A stretch of DNA of 64,000 nt from Streptomyces sp. SPB162 (GCF_029504575.1 NZ_JAQFII010000001.1:3789001-3853000); one strand, 5' to 3'. Positions 35,673-44,618 are shown, numbered from the stretch's first letter. The notes: generated by a model not told the origin, from the sequence alone. Translations and numbers: made by a program.

Positions 35673-37016
35673 TCAGCCGGCCCAGCGGCCGGAGGTGAAG
35701 GCGACGGCGAGGATGGTCATCAGGGGGGCGGACAGGCAGAGGTGGGCGGTGCGGATCCAGGGGCGGCGCAGCGACCAGTGGGCGAGCCCGATCCACAGCG
35801 GCCACCACAGGAGGGTTGCCCGGGGGATGGACATGTACCAGTACGAGGTACCCAGCGCCCAGAGCGTGAGGGCGATGTAGACCGCCTCCGGCCACCGCCG
35901 CCGCTGCAGGAGGCGGGCGAGGACGAGGACGCCCAGGACCATGGCGACGAGTTCGGCCCGGAACATGAAGGCGTATCCGGTGGTCTGGGTGTGCGCGAAC
36001 GCCGAGTCCCAGGTGTTCTGCCAGGCCTCCCACGGGGTGTGGAACTGCCGGTACCAGCCGCGTTCCTGGGCGTGCTTCCAGGCCATCCAGTCGCCGGTCC
36101 CGGCGTGCAGGTACCAGGTGTAGACGAGGGCGGGCAGGACGGGGACGGCCAGCCAGGGGAGCGCGCGCAGCCGCCGGCGGCGGTCGGTGGCTGCCGGCAG
36201 ACTCGTCAGGAACTCGACGACCAGGGCGGCCGCGAGGAACAGTCCGCTGACCCGGACGGTGGTGGCGCAGCAGGCCAGGACCGCCGCCAGCGGCCAGCGG
36301 CCCTTCTTGGCCGCCAGCCAGGCGGGCAGGGCGAAGGCCAGGAAGAGGGCCTCGGTGTAGCCGACGGCCAGGAACACCGCACAGGGCGACAGCAGCAGGA
36401 AGAACACCGCGTGCTCCCCCGCGTCGCCGTTGTGCGGCCTGCCGTCCGCTCGCGGTTCCGCGACCCCGGCCACGTACATGCGGGCTATTCGGGCCAGGGC
36501 CAGGACGGCGACGGCCCCGCCGACGAATGAGATCAGCAGGCCCGCCACCGTCCAGTCGGGCACGACGGTGTGCACGGCGCGGAGCACCAGGGGCAGGCCG
36601 GGGAAGAACGCCTCGCGGTTGTCCGGGGGCGCGGCGCCGGACCCGTCGGGGCCGCCGGAGTAGCCGTACTCGGCGATGCGGATGAAGTACGACCAGTCCC
36701 ACTGCTCCCACCGCGAGAGCAGCGGCGGTGCCTCCTTGGCACGGCCGTCCCCGGTGAACAGCCAGCCGGCGCAGTAGGCGGTCATCCAGACGCCGATCCG
36801 GGTGACCAGGTAGAGCGTGAGCACCGTCCGGTCGGCGGCACTGATCGAGGAGAGCAGCCGGCGTGCGGCCGAAGGCACCGGCGGACGGCGGTCCCGCGCG
36901 CCGCCGTCCCCCCGCCGGGGGGAGGGCAGCACGCGGCGCGGGTCCACCGCGGCTCCGCTGCCGAACCCGGCTGCGGCCTCGGCCCCCCGCGTCCGCGGGG
37001 CAGGTACGACGGACAT
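35673..37016 (-). CDS. PIG-V-like polytopic mannosyltransferase
   Basis: 447 residues. A proline-rich cytoplasmic N terminus of about 65 residues is followed by about nine membrane helices. The first loop holds the family signature WEQWDWSYFIRIAEYGY with acidic residues, then NREAFFPGLPLVLR. These integral membrane glycosyltransferases (GT-C fold) take sugar from polyprenyl-phosphate mannose. The sequence TRIGVWMTAYCAGWLF starts the first helix. Probable role: mannosylation of exported proteins or envelope glycans; the acceptor is unknown. Its nearest upstream genes are an ECF sigma and its partner. Confidence 0.83.
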   Translation of the reverse strand: MSVVPAPRTRGAEAAAGFGSGAAVDPRRVLPSPRRGDGGARDRRPPVPSAARRLLSSISAADRTVLTLYLVTRIGVWMTAYCAGWLFTGDGRAKEAPPLLSRWEQWDWSYFIRIAEYGYSGGPDGSGAAPPDNREAFFPGLPLVLRAVHTVVPDWTVAGLLISFVGGAVAVLALARIARMYVAGVAEPRADGRPHNGDAGEHAVFFLLLSPCAVFLAVGYTEALFLAFALPAWLAAKKGRWPLAAVLACCATTVRVSGLFLAAALVVEFLTSLPAATDRRRRLRALPWLAVPVLPALVYTWYLHAGTGDWMAWKHAQERGWYRQFHTPWEAWQNTWDSAFAHTQTTGYAFMFRAELVAMVLGVLVLARLLQRRRWPEAVYIALTLWALGTSYWYMSIPRATLLWWPLWIGLAHWSLRRPWIRTAHLCLSAPLMTILAVAFTSGRWAG

Positions 37017-37163
37017 GGTTCGGCTCCAGACGGTGGGGGTGAACGCGGGGACGGGAACGGAGACGTGACGGTGTTTCGGGGCACGCGGGGTCGCCCGGTG
37101 GCGCGACCGGGTCCTTCGGGCGGGGGCAGAGGGTCAGGCGGGTGGCGGGGCGGGCGGTGGAGG

Positions 37164-37666
37164 TCAGCCGGGCGGTGAGGTGGTCCGCAGCGTCGTGTGT
37201 GCCCCGCCGCCCAGCGTGCTGCCGGGCGGGGAGGTCGCCGAGCCGTGGCCCGGCGCGCGCGTCGCCGAACCGCGGTCCGTTCGGCTCGTTCCGAGCCCGG
37301 TCGGCGGTTCCGCTGCTGTGCGACATCGTCGGCTCCGCCGTGGATCGCTGCGGGGTGGGCGTGCCCCGCTCGGGGTTCGGCACGGACGGGGACGTCGCGG
37401 GAGCGACCGGTCCGGCACCGAACGGCAGGACGGCCGCCGCCGCGATGCCCGTACCCCCGACCGCCAGGCAGGCGGCGACCGCGTAGGCGACCGTCCGACG
37501 GCGCCGGACCCGGTCGCCGCGCGCCATGATCAGGGCGACGGGGGCGGGGGGCCGCCGCGGTCTGCCCGGCGGCGGCGGCGTTCTTGAGGGCATTCGTCAG
37601 CGCGTCCTCCGGCCCGTCCGAACTCTGGGGACGGTGCGGGTCGCCGGGGTTGTGGAGCTCAGGCAC
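37164..37666 (-). pseudogene. frameshifted membrane partner of the ECF sigma factor
   Basis: The gene begins with a GTG at 37666 overlapping the sigma stop by 8 bases (VPELHNPGDPHRPQSSDGPEDALTNALKNAAAAG). The coherent continuation, a basic patch and a transmembrane helix (GDRVRRRRTVAYAVAACLAVGG), lies in another frame. The switch point is at a C5/C6 tract (minus strand; G-runs at 37540-37544 and 37546-37551). A Pro/Ser/Thr-rich extracytoplasmic tail follows, and a second shift, near 37260-37280, is needed to reach a stop at 37164. So no single frame encodes the protein. True mutation or assembly error cannot be separated here. Confidence 0.55.
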
Positions 37667-38222
37667 CGGGAGCCTCCTCGGCGTGCGAATCCTGCGCATC
37701 GTGCGAACGATGCGACGCGATGGGGTCTTGGGGAGCGGTCTCCTCCGACCGCTCCGTCAGGCGGTCGGCCAGCGCCGCCCGCCCCCGGTGCAGATGCGTC
37801 TTCACGGTGCCGCTGGAGACGCCGGTCTCGGCCGCGATCTGGTCAACGGACAGATCGCAGACGTAGTGCAGGACCACCGTGCGCCGCTGGCGCGGCGACA
37901 GTTCGCGCAGCGCCGACACCAGCGCCACCGGCTCGGGGCCCGGCCCTTCGACGGTCGGCGCGCCGCCGTGCCGCTGCCAGGCGTCGTCGGAGCGCCGCCG
38001 TCCGCGCCAGCGGCTCACCGCGAGCCGCCAGGCGACCGTACGGATCCACGCCTCCGGCGCGCCGTCGCCGTCCAGCTGCCGCCGCCGGCTCCAACCGCGT
38101 ACGAAGGCCTCCTGCACGACGTCCTGCGCCTCGTGGAGGTCGCCGAGCATCACATAGAGCTGACCCGTGAGGCGTCCCACCGCATGCGCGTAGAACTCCT
38201 CGAACTCCTCGACGGTCAACAC
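37659..38222 (-). CDS. ECF RNA polymerase sigma factor
   Basis: 187 residues from a GTG. Region 2: FEEFYAHAVGRLTGQLYVMLGDLHEAQDVVQEAFVRGWSRR and WIRTVAWRLAVSRWRG. Region 4: LSPRQRRTVVLHYVCDLSVDQIAAETGVSSGTVKTHLHRGRAALADRL. No region 3. A His/Asp-rich tail of about 25 residues follows. It is coupled to a downstream membrane protein gene that is frameshifted in this sequence. Same general layout (sigma plus membrane partner) as the pair at 2.4-4.2 kb. Confidence 0.9.
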   Translation of the reverse strand: MLTVEEFEEFYAHAVGRLTGQLYVMLGDLHEAQDVVQEAFVRGWSRRRQLDGDGAPEAWIRTVAWRLAVSRWRGRRRSDDAWQRHGGAPTVEGPGPEPVALVSALRELSPRQRRTVVLHYVCDLSVDQIAAETGVSSGTVKTHLHRGRAALADRLTERSEETAPQDPIASHRSHDAQDSHAEEAPGA

Positions 38223-38349
38223 TCACTCCAGATTCTCCGCGGACTCACCAGGCATACGCCTGGGACCCCGCGTCCGGTTGACAGGGGAAGCCGAGAACTT
38301 TCGCGGAGTTCCGGGACGGCCTGTCGGACGTGGAGAACTGCCGATGGTG

Positions 38350-40035
38350 TCAGCGCTTGCGTGTACCGAACAACGAGCGGCTGATCTCGCGGCCGAGCTG
38401 GGTGCCCACCGAACGCGCCAGCGACGTGAACACACCGCTGTCGATCACCTGCCCCACGACGCTCCCGGCAGCCTTCTCCGACGGTTCACGTTTCTCCGAC
38501 GGTCCACGCTCCCCCGACGGCTCACGCTTCCCCGACGGTTCAGCGGGCGGGGCCATGGCGACGGCGTCGGCGGCCGCGTTCAGCTTCTCGAAGGCCGATT
38601 CGCGGTCGACGGCCTGCGCGTAGCGGGCGTAGAGCGGCGACGACCTGACGGCCGTGTCCATCGCGGGCGCGTCGATGGGCCCCATCAGGGACTGCGGGGC
38701 CCGCAGCCGCGTGGCGGCGACCGGGGTCGGCGCGCCCTTCTCGCTGAGGACGGTGACGACGGCCTCGCCCGTGCCCAGCGCGGTCAGCAGTTCGCCGAGG
38801 TCGTAGGCCGAGTTGGGGAACGTCGAGACGGTCGCCTTGAGGGACTTGGCGTCCTCGGGGGTGAAGGCCCGCAACGCGTGCTGGACGCGGTTGCCGAGTT
38901 GGGCGAGGACGTCGGAGGGCACGTCCTTCGGCGTCTGCGTGACGAAGAAGATGCCGACGCCCTTGGAGCGGATCAGCCGCACCGTCTGGGTGATGGCGTC
39001 GAGGAAGGCCTTCGACGCGCCGTTGAAGAGCAGATGGGCCTCGTCGAAGAAGAAGACCAGCTTGGGGCGGTCGATGTCGCCGACCTCCGGGAGGTCCTGG
39101 AAGAGGTCGGCGAGCAGCCACATCAGGAAGGTGGAGAAGAGCTGCGGCCGGTCCTGGACGGTCGGCAGTTCCAGCACCGACACCATCCCGCGCCCGTCCG
39201 GCGCCGTCCGCAGCAGTTCGGCGGTGTCGAACTCGGGCTCGCCGAAGAACGGCTCGGCGCCCTGCGCCTCGAACGCCGTCAGGGTCCGCATGAGGACCCC
39301 GGCGGTGGCGGACGAGATGCCGCCGATGTTCTTCAGCTCGCCCTTGCCGGTGTCCGAGGTGAGGAAGGCGATGACGGCCCGCAGGTCCTTGAGGTCGACC
39401 AGCTCCAGGCCCTTGGTGTCGGCGTAGTGGAAGATCAGGCCGAGCGACTGCTCCTGCGTCTGGTTGAGCCCGAGCACCTTCGACATGAGGATCGGTCCGA
39501 AGCCGGTGACCGTCGCCCGCAGCGGGATGCCGGCGCCGACGCCACCGAGCGCGTAGAACTCGGCGGGGAAGCCGGACGCCGCCCAGCTCTGGCCGACCTC
39601 GGCGGTGCGTTGGGCGACCCTGTCGTTCGGCCGGCCGGGTGCGGAGATCCCGGAGACATCGCCCTTGACGTCGGCGAGGAAGACCGGCACCCCGTTGGCG
39701 GACAGCTGTTCGGCGATGAGTTGCAGCGTCTTGGTCTTGCCGGTGCCGGTGGCGCCCGCGACGAGGCCGTGCCGGTTGAGCATGCCGAGCGGGATACGGA
39801 TCTGCGCGTCGGCGTGGCAGGTGCCGTCCCACAGCAGCGCGCCGAGGTCGAGCGCCGGGCCGGTGAAGGAGTAGCCGGCCAGGATCGCGGCGGCGGGGGC
39901 CGGCAGACTCGCCGGCACGGCCGGAGGACGGGGCGCGTCGGCGGACCCACCGGCGGACTCCGCGGGCGACGCGCCGACCGGAGAATTCGCGGGAGGATCG
40001 TCCGGAAGTGCCGCCTGCGCTTGCGGATCGGTCAT
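38350..40035 (-). CDS. HerA/DUF853 family ATPase (YjgR-like helicase)
   Basis: 561 residues. Walker A in VAGATGTGKTKTLQ (about 92-105), Walker B in LVFFFDEAHLLF, and conserved segments typical of the DUF853/YjgR family: FLADVKGDVSG, GFGPILMSKVLGLNQTQEQSL, FVTQTPKDVPSDVLAQLGNRVQHALRAFTPEDAK. FtsK/HerA-related motor ATPase predicted to act on DNA; the cellular role is not established. The C terminus has four short EPSGKR-like repeats (15-18 bp units, about 38480-38540). Confidence 0.9.
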   Translation of the reverse strand: MTDPQAQAALPDDPPANSPVGASPAESAGGSADAPRPPAVPASLPAPAAAILAGYSFTGPALDLGALLWDGTCHADAQIRIPLGMLNRHGLVAGATGTGKTKTLQLIAEQLSANGVPVFLADVKGDVSGISAPGRPNDRVAQRTAEVGQSWAASGFPAEFYALGGVGAGIPLRATVTGFGPILMSKVLGLNQTQEQSLGLIFHYADTKGLELVDLKDLRAVIAFLTSDTGKGELKNIGGISSATAGVLMRTLTAFEAQGAEPFFGEPEFDTAELLRTAPDGRGMVSVLELPTVQDRPQLFSTFLMWLLADLFQDLPEVGDIDRPKLVFFFDEAHLLFNGASKAFLDAITQTVRLIRSKGVGIFFVTQTPKDVPSDVLAQLGNRVQHALRAFTPEDAKSLKATVSTFPNSAYDLGELLTALGTGEAVVTVLSEKGAPTPVAATRLRAPQSLMGPIDAPAMDTAVRSSPLYARYAQAVDRESAFEKLNAAADAVAMAPPAEPSGKREPSGERGPSEKREPSEKAAGSVVGQVIDSGVFTSLARSVGTQLGREISRSLFGTRKR

Positions 40036-40133
40036 GACAGGCTCCCGCTAGGTCCGGCTATCGACGTAAATACCACCTTTGCACTCCTCCGCCACTGCTG
40101 CGCCCGCAGGGGCTTGCCCGGTAGGCTTTCCGT

Positions 40134-40430
40134 GTGATCTTCAAGCGCATCGGAAACGGGCGGCCGTACCCCGACCACGGCCGGGTCAGCACGCGGGAGT
40201 GGGCGGATGTCGCTCCGCGTCCGGTACGCCTCGACCAACTGGTCACCACCAAGGGCCAGCTCGACCTGGAAACCCTGCTCGCCGAGGACTCGACGTTCTA
40301 CGGCGACCTCTTCGCGCACGTCGTGAAGTGGCGCGGTGACCTGTATCTCGAGGACGGCCTGCACCGGGCGGTCAGAGCGGCGCTCCAGCAGCGCCAGGTC
40401 CTGCACGCCCGCGTCCTGGAGATGGACTGA
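40134..40430 (+). CDS. small conserved protein, annotated in actinomycetes as VapB-like antitoxin
   Basis: 98 residues starting IFKRIGNGRPYPDHGRVSTREWADVAPRPVRLDQLVTTKGQLDLETLLAEDSTFYGDLFAHVVKW, ending in HRAVRAALQQRQVLHARVLEMD. It is conserved in Streptomyces just upstream of LytR_C genes and is often labelled a type II antitoxin of the VapB family. No toxin gene (PIN domain) adjoins it, so a toxin-antitoxin role is doubtful. It is divergent from the DUF853 gene and followed by the LytR_C gene. Confidence 0.75.
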   Translation: MIFKRIGNGRPYPDHGRVSTREWADVAPRPVRLDQLVTTKGQLDLETLLAEDSTFYGDLFAHVVKWRGDLYLEDGLHRAVRAALQQRQVLHARVLEMD

Positions 40431-40604
40431 CGCGGGCACGGACCGACGCGGGCCGCTCGACGCGGTCCCCCCACTACCCACCGTGCGCGGGACATCGCGC
40501 GGAGGCAGCTGTTCGGGGGTCGGAGTTCGCCCTTTCGGGTTCGGCGCTCCGCCATTCGTTGATCATTTAGTACGCTCCGGCGATGAGCGCACTACGCTGC
40601 GCCC

Positions 40605-41250
40605 ATGAGCATGCTCACCCCTTCCGGCATGGGCGGGAAGTACCGGATCACCGGAAACCAGTACCCGCGACTGGGTCGGCCGCGACGACGCGGCCGCATC
40701 GTCCTGGCCGTCGTCTCCTCGGTGGTGGTACTCGGCCTCATCGGCTGGGGGACGCTGCAACTCGTCGACGTCTTCACCGGCGGCAAGGGCAAGGGCCCCG
40801 CCCAGGCCCACGCCGCCCCGGTCAGTTGCAAGCCGACGGCCGCCGCCACGCCGAAGCCGACCGGCAAACCCGCCCCGCTGCCCTCGCCGCCCACGATCGG
40901 CCTCACCGTCTTCAACGCGACGCCGAAGGCCGGCCTGGCCAAGGCCACGGCCGACGAAATGGCCAAACGCGGCTTCCACGTCCTCAAGTTCAGCAACGCC
41001 CCGTTCGAGTACGACAAGAAGGTCGCCGTTTCGGCGCTCGTCGTGGCCGGCCCCCGCCGGTGAGCGGGGGGCACGGGTCGTCAGCACGCAGGTGGCCGGC
41101 TCCACCGTGAAGATCGACCCGAAGCGGGCCGGCCCGGCCGTGGACCTGGTGATCGGGACGGCCTACACGAAGCTGGCCGACCCGAAGGACGCCGCGAAGG
41201 CACTGACCGCCGCGGCCACCCCGACCCCGGCACCCTCGCCCAGCTGCTGA
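40605..41250 (+). pseudogene. LytR C-terminal domain protein, interrupted by a single-base frameshift
   Basis: Intact first part: basic N terminus, one membrane helix (IVLAVVSSVVVLGLIGWGTLQLV) and the start of a LytR_C domain (PTIGLTVFNATPKAGLAKATADEMAKRGFHVLKF). The frame hits TGA at 41061. The next frame continues the domain with VVSTQVAGSTVKIDPKRAGPAVDLVIGTAYTKLADPKDAAKALTAA and ends at a clean TGA (41248). Removing one base from the C5 run at 41051-41055 joins the two halves into about 214 residues. The domain binds or helps cell-wall polymer ligases. Mutation or homopolymer error. Confidence 0.8.
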
Positions 41251-41267
41251 ACCGTCCCGCTAACGAC

Positions 41268-41310
41268 GAAGGAGCCCCGGACCACCCACTGAGTGGTCCG
41301 GGGCTCCTTC
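41268..41310. terminator. bidirectional terminator between LytR_C gene and upp
   Basis: Perfect 18-bp inverted repeat, gaaggagccccggaccac / gtggtccggggctccttc with a 7-base loop, in the gap between two convergent genes. Confidence 0.85.
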
Positions 41311-41341
41311 GCGCTGGTGCGGGCCGCCTGCGGCTAGTGCT

Positions 41342-41977
41342 CTAGCCGGCGGTCCCGTAGAGCCGGTCCCCGGCGTCGCCCAGGCCCGGGACGATGTAGC
41401 TGTTCTCGTTGAGCCCCTCGTCGACCGAGGCGGTCACGACGGTGACCGGCTTGCCCGCCAGCTCCCGCTCCATGACCTCGATGCCCTCGGGCGCCGCGAG
41501 CAGCACGATCGCGGTGACGTCGTCCGCGCCGCGCTCGATGAGCAGGTTGATGGCGGCGACGAGGGTGCCGCCGGTCGCCAGCATCGGGTCGACGACGTAC
41601 ACCTGGCGGCCGGAGAGGTCCTGCGGCATCCGGGTGGCGTAGGTCTTCGCCTCCAGGGTCTCCTCGTCACGGATCATGCCGAGGAAGCCGACCTCGGCGG
41701 TCGGCAGCAGCCGCACCATGCCGTCCAGCATGCCCAGACCGGCCCGCAGGATCGGGACGACGAGCGGGCGCGGGTACGAGAGCCGGACGCCGGTGGTCGG
41801 GGCGACCGGGGTCCGGATGTCGACCTGCTCGGTACGCACGTCACGGGTCGCCTCGTAGGCGAGCAGAGTGACGAGTTCATCGGCCAGCCGACGGAAGGTC
41901 GGCGAGTCGGTGCGCTCGTCGCGCAGGGTGGTGAGCTTGTGCGCGACCAGTGGGTGGTCGACTACGTGGATCCGCAT
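41342..41977 (-). CDS. upp: uracil phosphoribosyltransferase
   Basis: 211 residues from the ATG at 41977 ([16 protein letters not shown]), the usual start. Converts uracil and PRPP to UMP in pyrimidine salvage. Seen: PRPP-binding loop [11 protein letters not shown], and the C-terminal uracil-binding region [21 protein letters not shown]. In Streptomyces upp lies near tadA and sigF, as here. Confidence 0.96.
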   Translation of the reverse strand: MRIHVVDHPLVAHKLTTLRDERTDSPTFRRLADELVTLLAYEATRDVRTEQVDIRTPVAPTTGVRLSYPRPLVVPILRAGLGMLDGMVRLLPTAEVGFLGMIRDEETLEAKTYATRMPQDLSGRQVYVVDPMLATGGTLVAAINLLIERGADDVTAIVLLAAPEGIEVMERELAGKPVTVVTASVDEGLNENSYIVPGLGDAGDRLYGTAG

Positions 41978-42132
41978 GCACCCGACATTAACCGAGTCCC
42001 GGGGGTCCCCGCCGCCGCTCCCTCCCGCGCCCCCTCCTTCCACCGATCACGCATCAAACCGGCCGGTCGAGGGAAACTGTGCACATACGCCCGGAGCGCC
42101 CCCGGGTGACCCGACCCCCACGGGTGGTGCAC

Positions 42133-42432
42133 ATGCCGGAGCCGAGCCAGAACCGCGACAAGCCGGGAGGACCCGGTCAGCCGAAAGCGCAGCACGCCGC
42201 TCAGGACCCTGCTCAGAACGCCGATCAGGACAAGCCGGCCGGCCGCGCGAAGCTGGACAAGAAGAGCAAACGCAAGACCCAGGAGGAGCGCGACGCGGAG
42301 CGCCGCAGACGCCGGGTGATGTTCCTGCGCGAACTCAACGAGGCCAAGGAGCTGCGCGAGCGCGTACAACCGCGCAGGGCGCGCGCGGCGCGGATGCGGC
42401 AGGCCATGCGAATGCGCACCTTCCGCTGGTAG
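42133..42432 (+). CDS. small basic, Lys/Arg-rich protein
   Basis: About 99 residues from the ATG at 42133; an earlier in-frame start at 42079 is possible. The first half is polar and Gln/Ala/Asp-rich. The second is strongly basic (KLDKKSKRKTQEERDAERRRRRVMFLRELNEAKELRERVQPRRARAARMRQAMRMRTFRW). It lies between divergent upp and the tadA pair. Conserved-looking in Streptomyces, no known function; nucleic-acid binding would fit the charge only. Confidence 0.6.
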   Translation: MPEPSQNRDKPGGPGQPKAQHAAQDPAQNADQDKPAGRAKLDKKSKRKTQEERDAERRRRRVMFLRELNEAKELRERVQPRRARAARMRQAMRMRTFRW

Positions 42433-42653
42433 CCGCTCCGCCCTCCCCGAACGCCCCGGAACCGCTGCGGGAGCGGGCTCGAGGACGCCTCGAGAGGGTG
42501 GCCGACGGGGGGCTCCGCGGGCGGACGTGACGAAGACCTGGCACGTCGGACTGCGGAAGACCCTTCGCAAAGCCCAGGTTTCTGCCACGATGCCGAGTGG
42601 GTGGGGTACTCCCCGCCCGGTCCGGACGGCCTGAGACCTGTGGGAGAGTCCCG

Positions 42654-43193
42654 GTGTACTTCGCCGCACTGCTCGCGCGCAACGAGAACGGTTGGCAAGC
42701 GAGCGAACCTGATCTCGACGATGTGGAAACCCTCGGCGACCTGAGCGACCTGGCCCGTGCGGCCATCGCCGAGGAGGAAACGGTTCTGGTCTTCATCGAG
42801 CAGGAGGACGCCTGGTTCGGCGTCATCCGCGTCGATGGGGAGGAGGACCCCAGGATCTATGTGTCCGATGCCGCCGCGGCATCCCGCAGTTCGTACGGGG
42901 AGATCCTGCTCACCGACGAACTGCTCGGCCGGGACCCCGAGGACCCCCTCGCCCTGGTCGACCTCGACGGCACCGAGGACGGCGACGACGACGGTGAGGA
43001 GGACGCGGTCCCCGGCCCGGCCGAGGATCATGTGCCGACCGGTCCGCTCGGCGAGGCCGGTCTGCTCTCCGATCTCGGCATGAGCGAGAAGGCGCTGCTG
43101 GACCTCAGCGGCGACGGCGCGCTCACCGGGGAGGCGCTCGGCGAGATCGCCGAGGCGATCGGCTGTGCCGACGTTCTGGAGGCGGTCCGCTGA
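42654..43193 (+). CDS. tRNA adenosine deaminase-associated protein
   Basis: 179 residues from a GTG at 42654 (VYFAALLARNENGWQ) with GGAG eight bases upstream. Matches the actinomycete family encoded directly before tadA: an N-terminal domain (DDVETLGDLSDLARAAIAEEETVLVFIEQEDAWFGVIRV), an acidic linker, and a C-terminal helical domain (LSDLGMSEKALLDL...LGEIAEAIGCADVLEAVR). The stop overlaps the likely upstream start region of tadA. Role presumed linked to TadA; not shown by sequence. Confidence 0.85.
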   Translation: MYFAALLARNENGWQASEPDLDDVETLGDLSDLARAAIAEEETVLVFIEQEDAWFGVIRVDGEEDPRIYVSDAAAASRSSYGEILLTDELLGRDPEDPLALVDLDGTEDGDDDGEEDAVPGPAEDHVPTGPLGEAGLLSDLGMSEKALLDLSGDGALTGEALGEIAEAIGCADVLEAVR

Positions 43194-43255
43194 GCACGCC
43201 CCCACCCCCGCCCGGTCCCCCGCGCGACCCGCTGCGCGACCCGTGGACCGGGCCG

Positions 43256-43711
43256 ATGCGCCATGCCCTGGAAGAGGCCGGGCTCGCCCCGCGCACCGGC
43301 GACGTGCCGGTGGGCGCGGTCGTGCTCGCCCCGGACGGCGAGGTCATCGGCCGGGGCCGCAACGAACGCGAGGCGACCGGCGACCCGACCGCCCACGCCG
43401 AGGTCCTGGCGATCCGCGACGCGGCCGAAGCCGTCGGGGAATGGCGGCTGGCCGGCTGCACCCTCGTCGTCACGCTGGAGCCGTGCACCATGTGCGCGGG
43501 CGCGATCGTCCTCTCCCGTCTCGACCGTGTCGTGTACGGCGCGGTGGACGCGAAGGGCGGCGCCGTGGGCTCCCTGTGGGACGTCGTCCGCGACCGCCGC
43601 CTCAACCACCGCCCCGAAGTCATCGAGGGAGTACTCGCCGAGGAGTGCGCCTCCCTCCTCACCCGCTTCTTCCGCTCAGGCGATTTCGGAGCACGGCCCC
43701 CGGTGGGCTAA
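43256..43711 (+). CDS. tadA: tRNA-specific adenosine-34 deaminase
   Basis: 151 residues from the ATG at 43256. Cytidine-deaminase fold with the zinc site His-Ala-Glu in TAHAEVLA and PCTMC. It makes inosine at the wobble position of tRNA-Arg(ACG), and that tRNA is also in this window (63.6 kb). The preceding in-frame bases read RDPLRDPWTGP, which resembles the family N terminus, so translation may start upstream, perhaps at a CTG (43190) that overlaps the previous stop. Confidence 0.92.
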   Translation: MRHALEEAGLAPRTGDVPVGAVVLAPDGEVIGRGRNEREATGDPTAHAEVLAIRDAAEAVGEWRLAGCTLVVTLEPCTMCAGAIVLSRLDRVVYGAVDAKGGAVGSLWDVVRDRRLNHRPEVIEGVLAEECASLLTRFFRSGDFGARPPVG

Positions 43712-43721
43712 GCTCTCTCTC

Positions 43722-43808
43722 GGTAGCGTGTCCGAGTGGCCTAAGGAGCACGCCTCGAAAGCGTGTGTGGGGGCAACTTCACCGTGGGTTCAAATCCCAC
43801 CGCTACCG
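43722..43808 (+). tRNA. tRNA-Ser (anticodon CGA)
   Basis: Acceptor ggtagcg/cgctacc with discriminator G, long variable arm, T-loop ggttcaaatcc and anticodon loop ctCGAaa. 87 bases, CCA not encoded. It starts 10 bases after the tadA stop. Confidence 0.95.
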
Positions 43809-43825
43809 CTCTTGAGCAGTACACA

Positions 43826-43859
43826 CGAAAGCCCCGCCTCGTGAGAGGTGGGGCTTTCG
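43826..43859 (+). terminator. terminator after tRNA-Ser(CGA)
   Basis: Inverted repeat cgaaagccccgcctc / gaggtggggctttcg with a 4-base loop, 17 bases past the tRNA. Confidence 0.75.
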
Positions 43860-44050
43860 TCGTTCGGCGGGGCTTGTGGGCATGGTCCGGGGGCGGGTGG
43901 GCGGGCCGATCTTGGGGACCTTCTTCCTAAAGCGCCGGTTGGGCCGCTGGCAGGCCGCTCATTGGGCCGTTCGATGGATAGACTCCACCGATCGCACGCT
44001 CGGGGCAGCCGGTTGGGGGCTGCCCACTGCTGCCGGGGAGGGCAAGGGGC

Positions 44051-44215
44051 ATGGCGCAGGCGAAAAAGGTCACTATGTACATTCTCGTGGTCTTTGTGCT
44101 GTACACGATCATCACGCAGCCGGCGCGCGCCGCCGATCTTGTGCAGGTAGGGTTCGAGGGCATTTCGAACGCCGCGAGGGGTATCGGAGAGTTCATGCAC
44201 GAGCTGGTCAACTGA
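44051..44215 (+). CDS. small membrane protein of 54 residues
   Basis: ATG at 44051 with a purine-rich stretch (ggggagggcaaggggc) upstream. It encodes a short Lys-rich N terminus (MAQAKKVT), one hydrophobic helix (MYILVVFVLYTIITQ) with a signal-like end (PARA), and a small helical tail (ADLVQVGFEGISNAARGIGEFMHELVN). It lies 28 bases before the Dabb gene on the same strand. The balanced codon use and clean helix support a real gene. Function unknown. Confidence 0.65.
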   Translation: MAQAKKVTMYILVVFVLYTIITQPARAADLVQVGFEGISNAARGIGEFMHELVN

Positions 44216-44243
44216 CCGGCACGGCGCCGGTGAGGAGTTCCGC

Positions 44244-44537
44244 GTGATCCGCCATCTGGTTCTGTTCAAGCTCAATGACGGGGTCGGCCGGGACGAGTCC
44301 CGCGTCGTCGCCGGCGCCCGGGCGTTCGAGGAGCTGGGCGGGCTGATCCCCGAGCTGACCTCGTGGGAGTGCGGCTGGAACGTCACCGATCGGCCGATCG
44401 CGTATGACTTCGCGATCAACTCGTCGGTCGCGGACGCCGCCGACCTGAAGACGTATCTGGAGCACCCCGCACACCAGGCGGCGGCGGGCCAGTGGCGTGA
44501 ATTCGCGACCTGGGTGATCGCCGACTACCCCTTCTGA
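44244..44537 (+). CDS. Dabb (stress-responsive A/B barrel) family protein
   Basis: 97 residues from a GTG. The start IRHLVLFKLNDGVGRDE and the later SWECGWNVTDRPIAYDFAINSSVADAADLKTYLEHPAHQAA follow the dimeric ferredoxin-like Dabb pattern (conserved HPAHQ). Biochemical role unclear for most members. It lies directly upstream of the sigF homologue, and is followed by a hairpin terminator (44619-44645). Confidence 0.88.
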   Translation: MIRHLVLFKLNDGVGRDESRVVAGARAFEELGGLIPELTSWECGWNVTDRPIAYDFAINSSVADAADLKTYLEHPAHQAAAGQWREFATWVIADYPF

Positions 44538-44618
44538 CGGTGCGGGCCCGCCGGCCCGTCCGGTAGCCGCTCAGCCCGTCCCGGCCGGTCCCTCCGCCGG
44601 TCACACGGCGTGTCGCTC

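Noticed and set aside
33514..37593. A 1359-residue open frame on the minus strand
   Set aside because: It runs through the ABC-SpoIIE fusion and the mannosyltransferase in the wrong frame, with Arg/Pro/Gly-rich composition typical of shadow frames in GC-rich DNA. Only its first part (about 37280-37530) is real, as a piece of the frameshifted gene.
40134..40430. Type II toxin-antitoxin system
   Set aside because: Only a VapB-like label fits. There is no PIN-domain or other toxin gene on either side.
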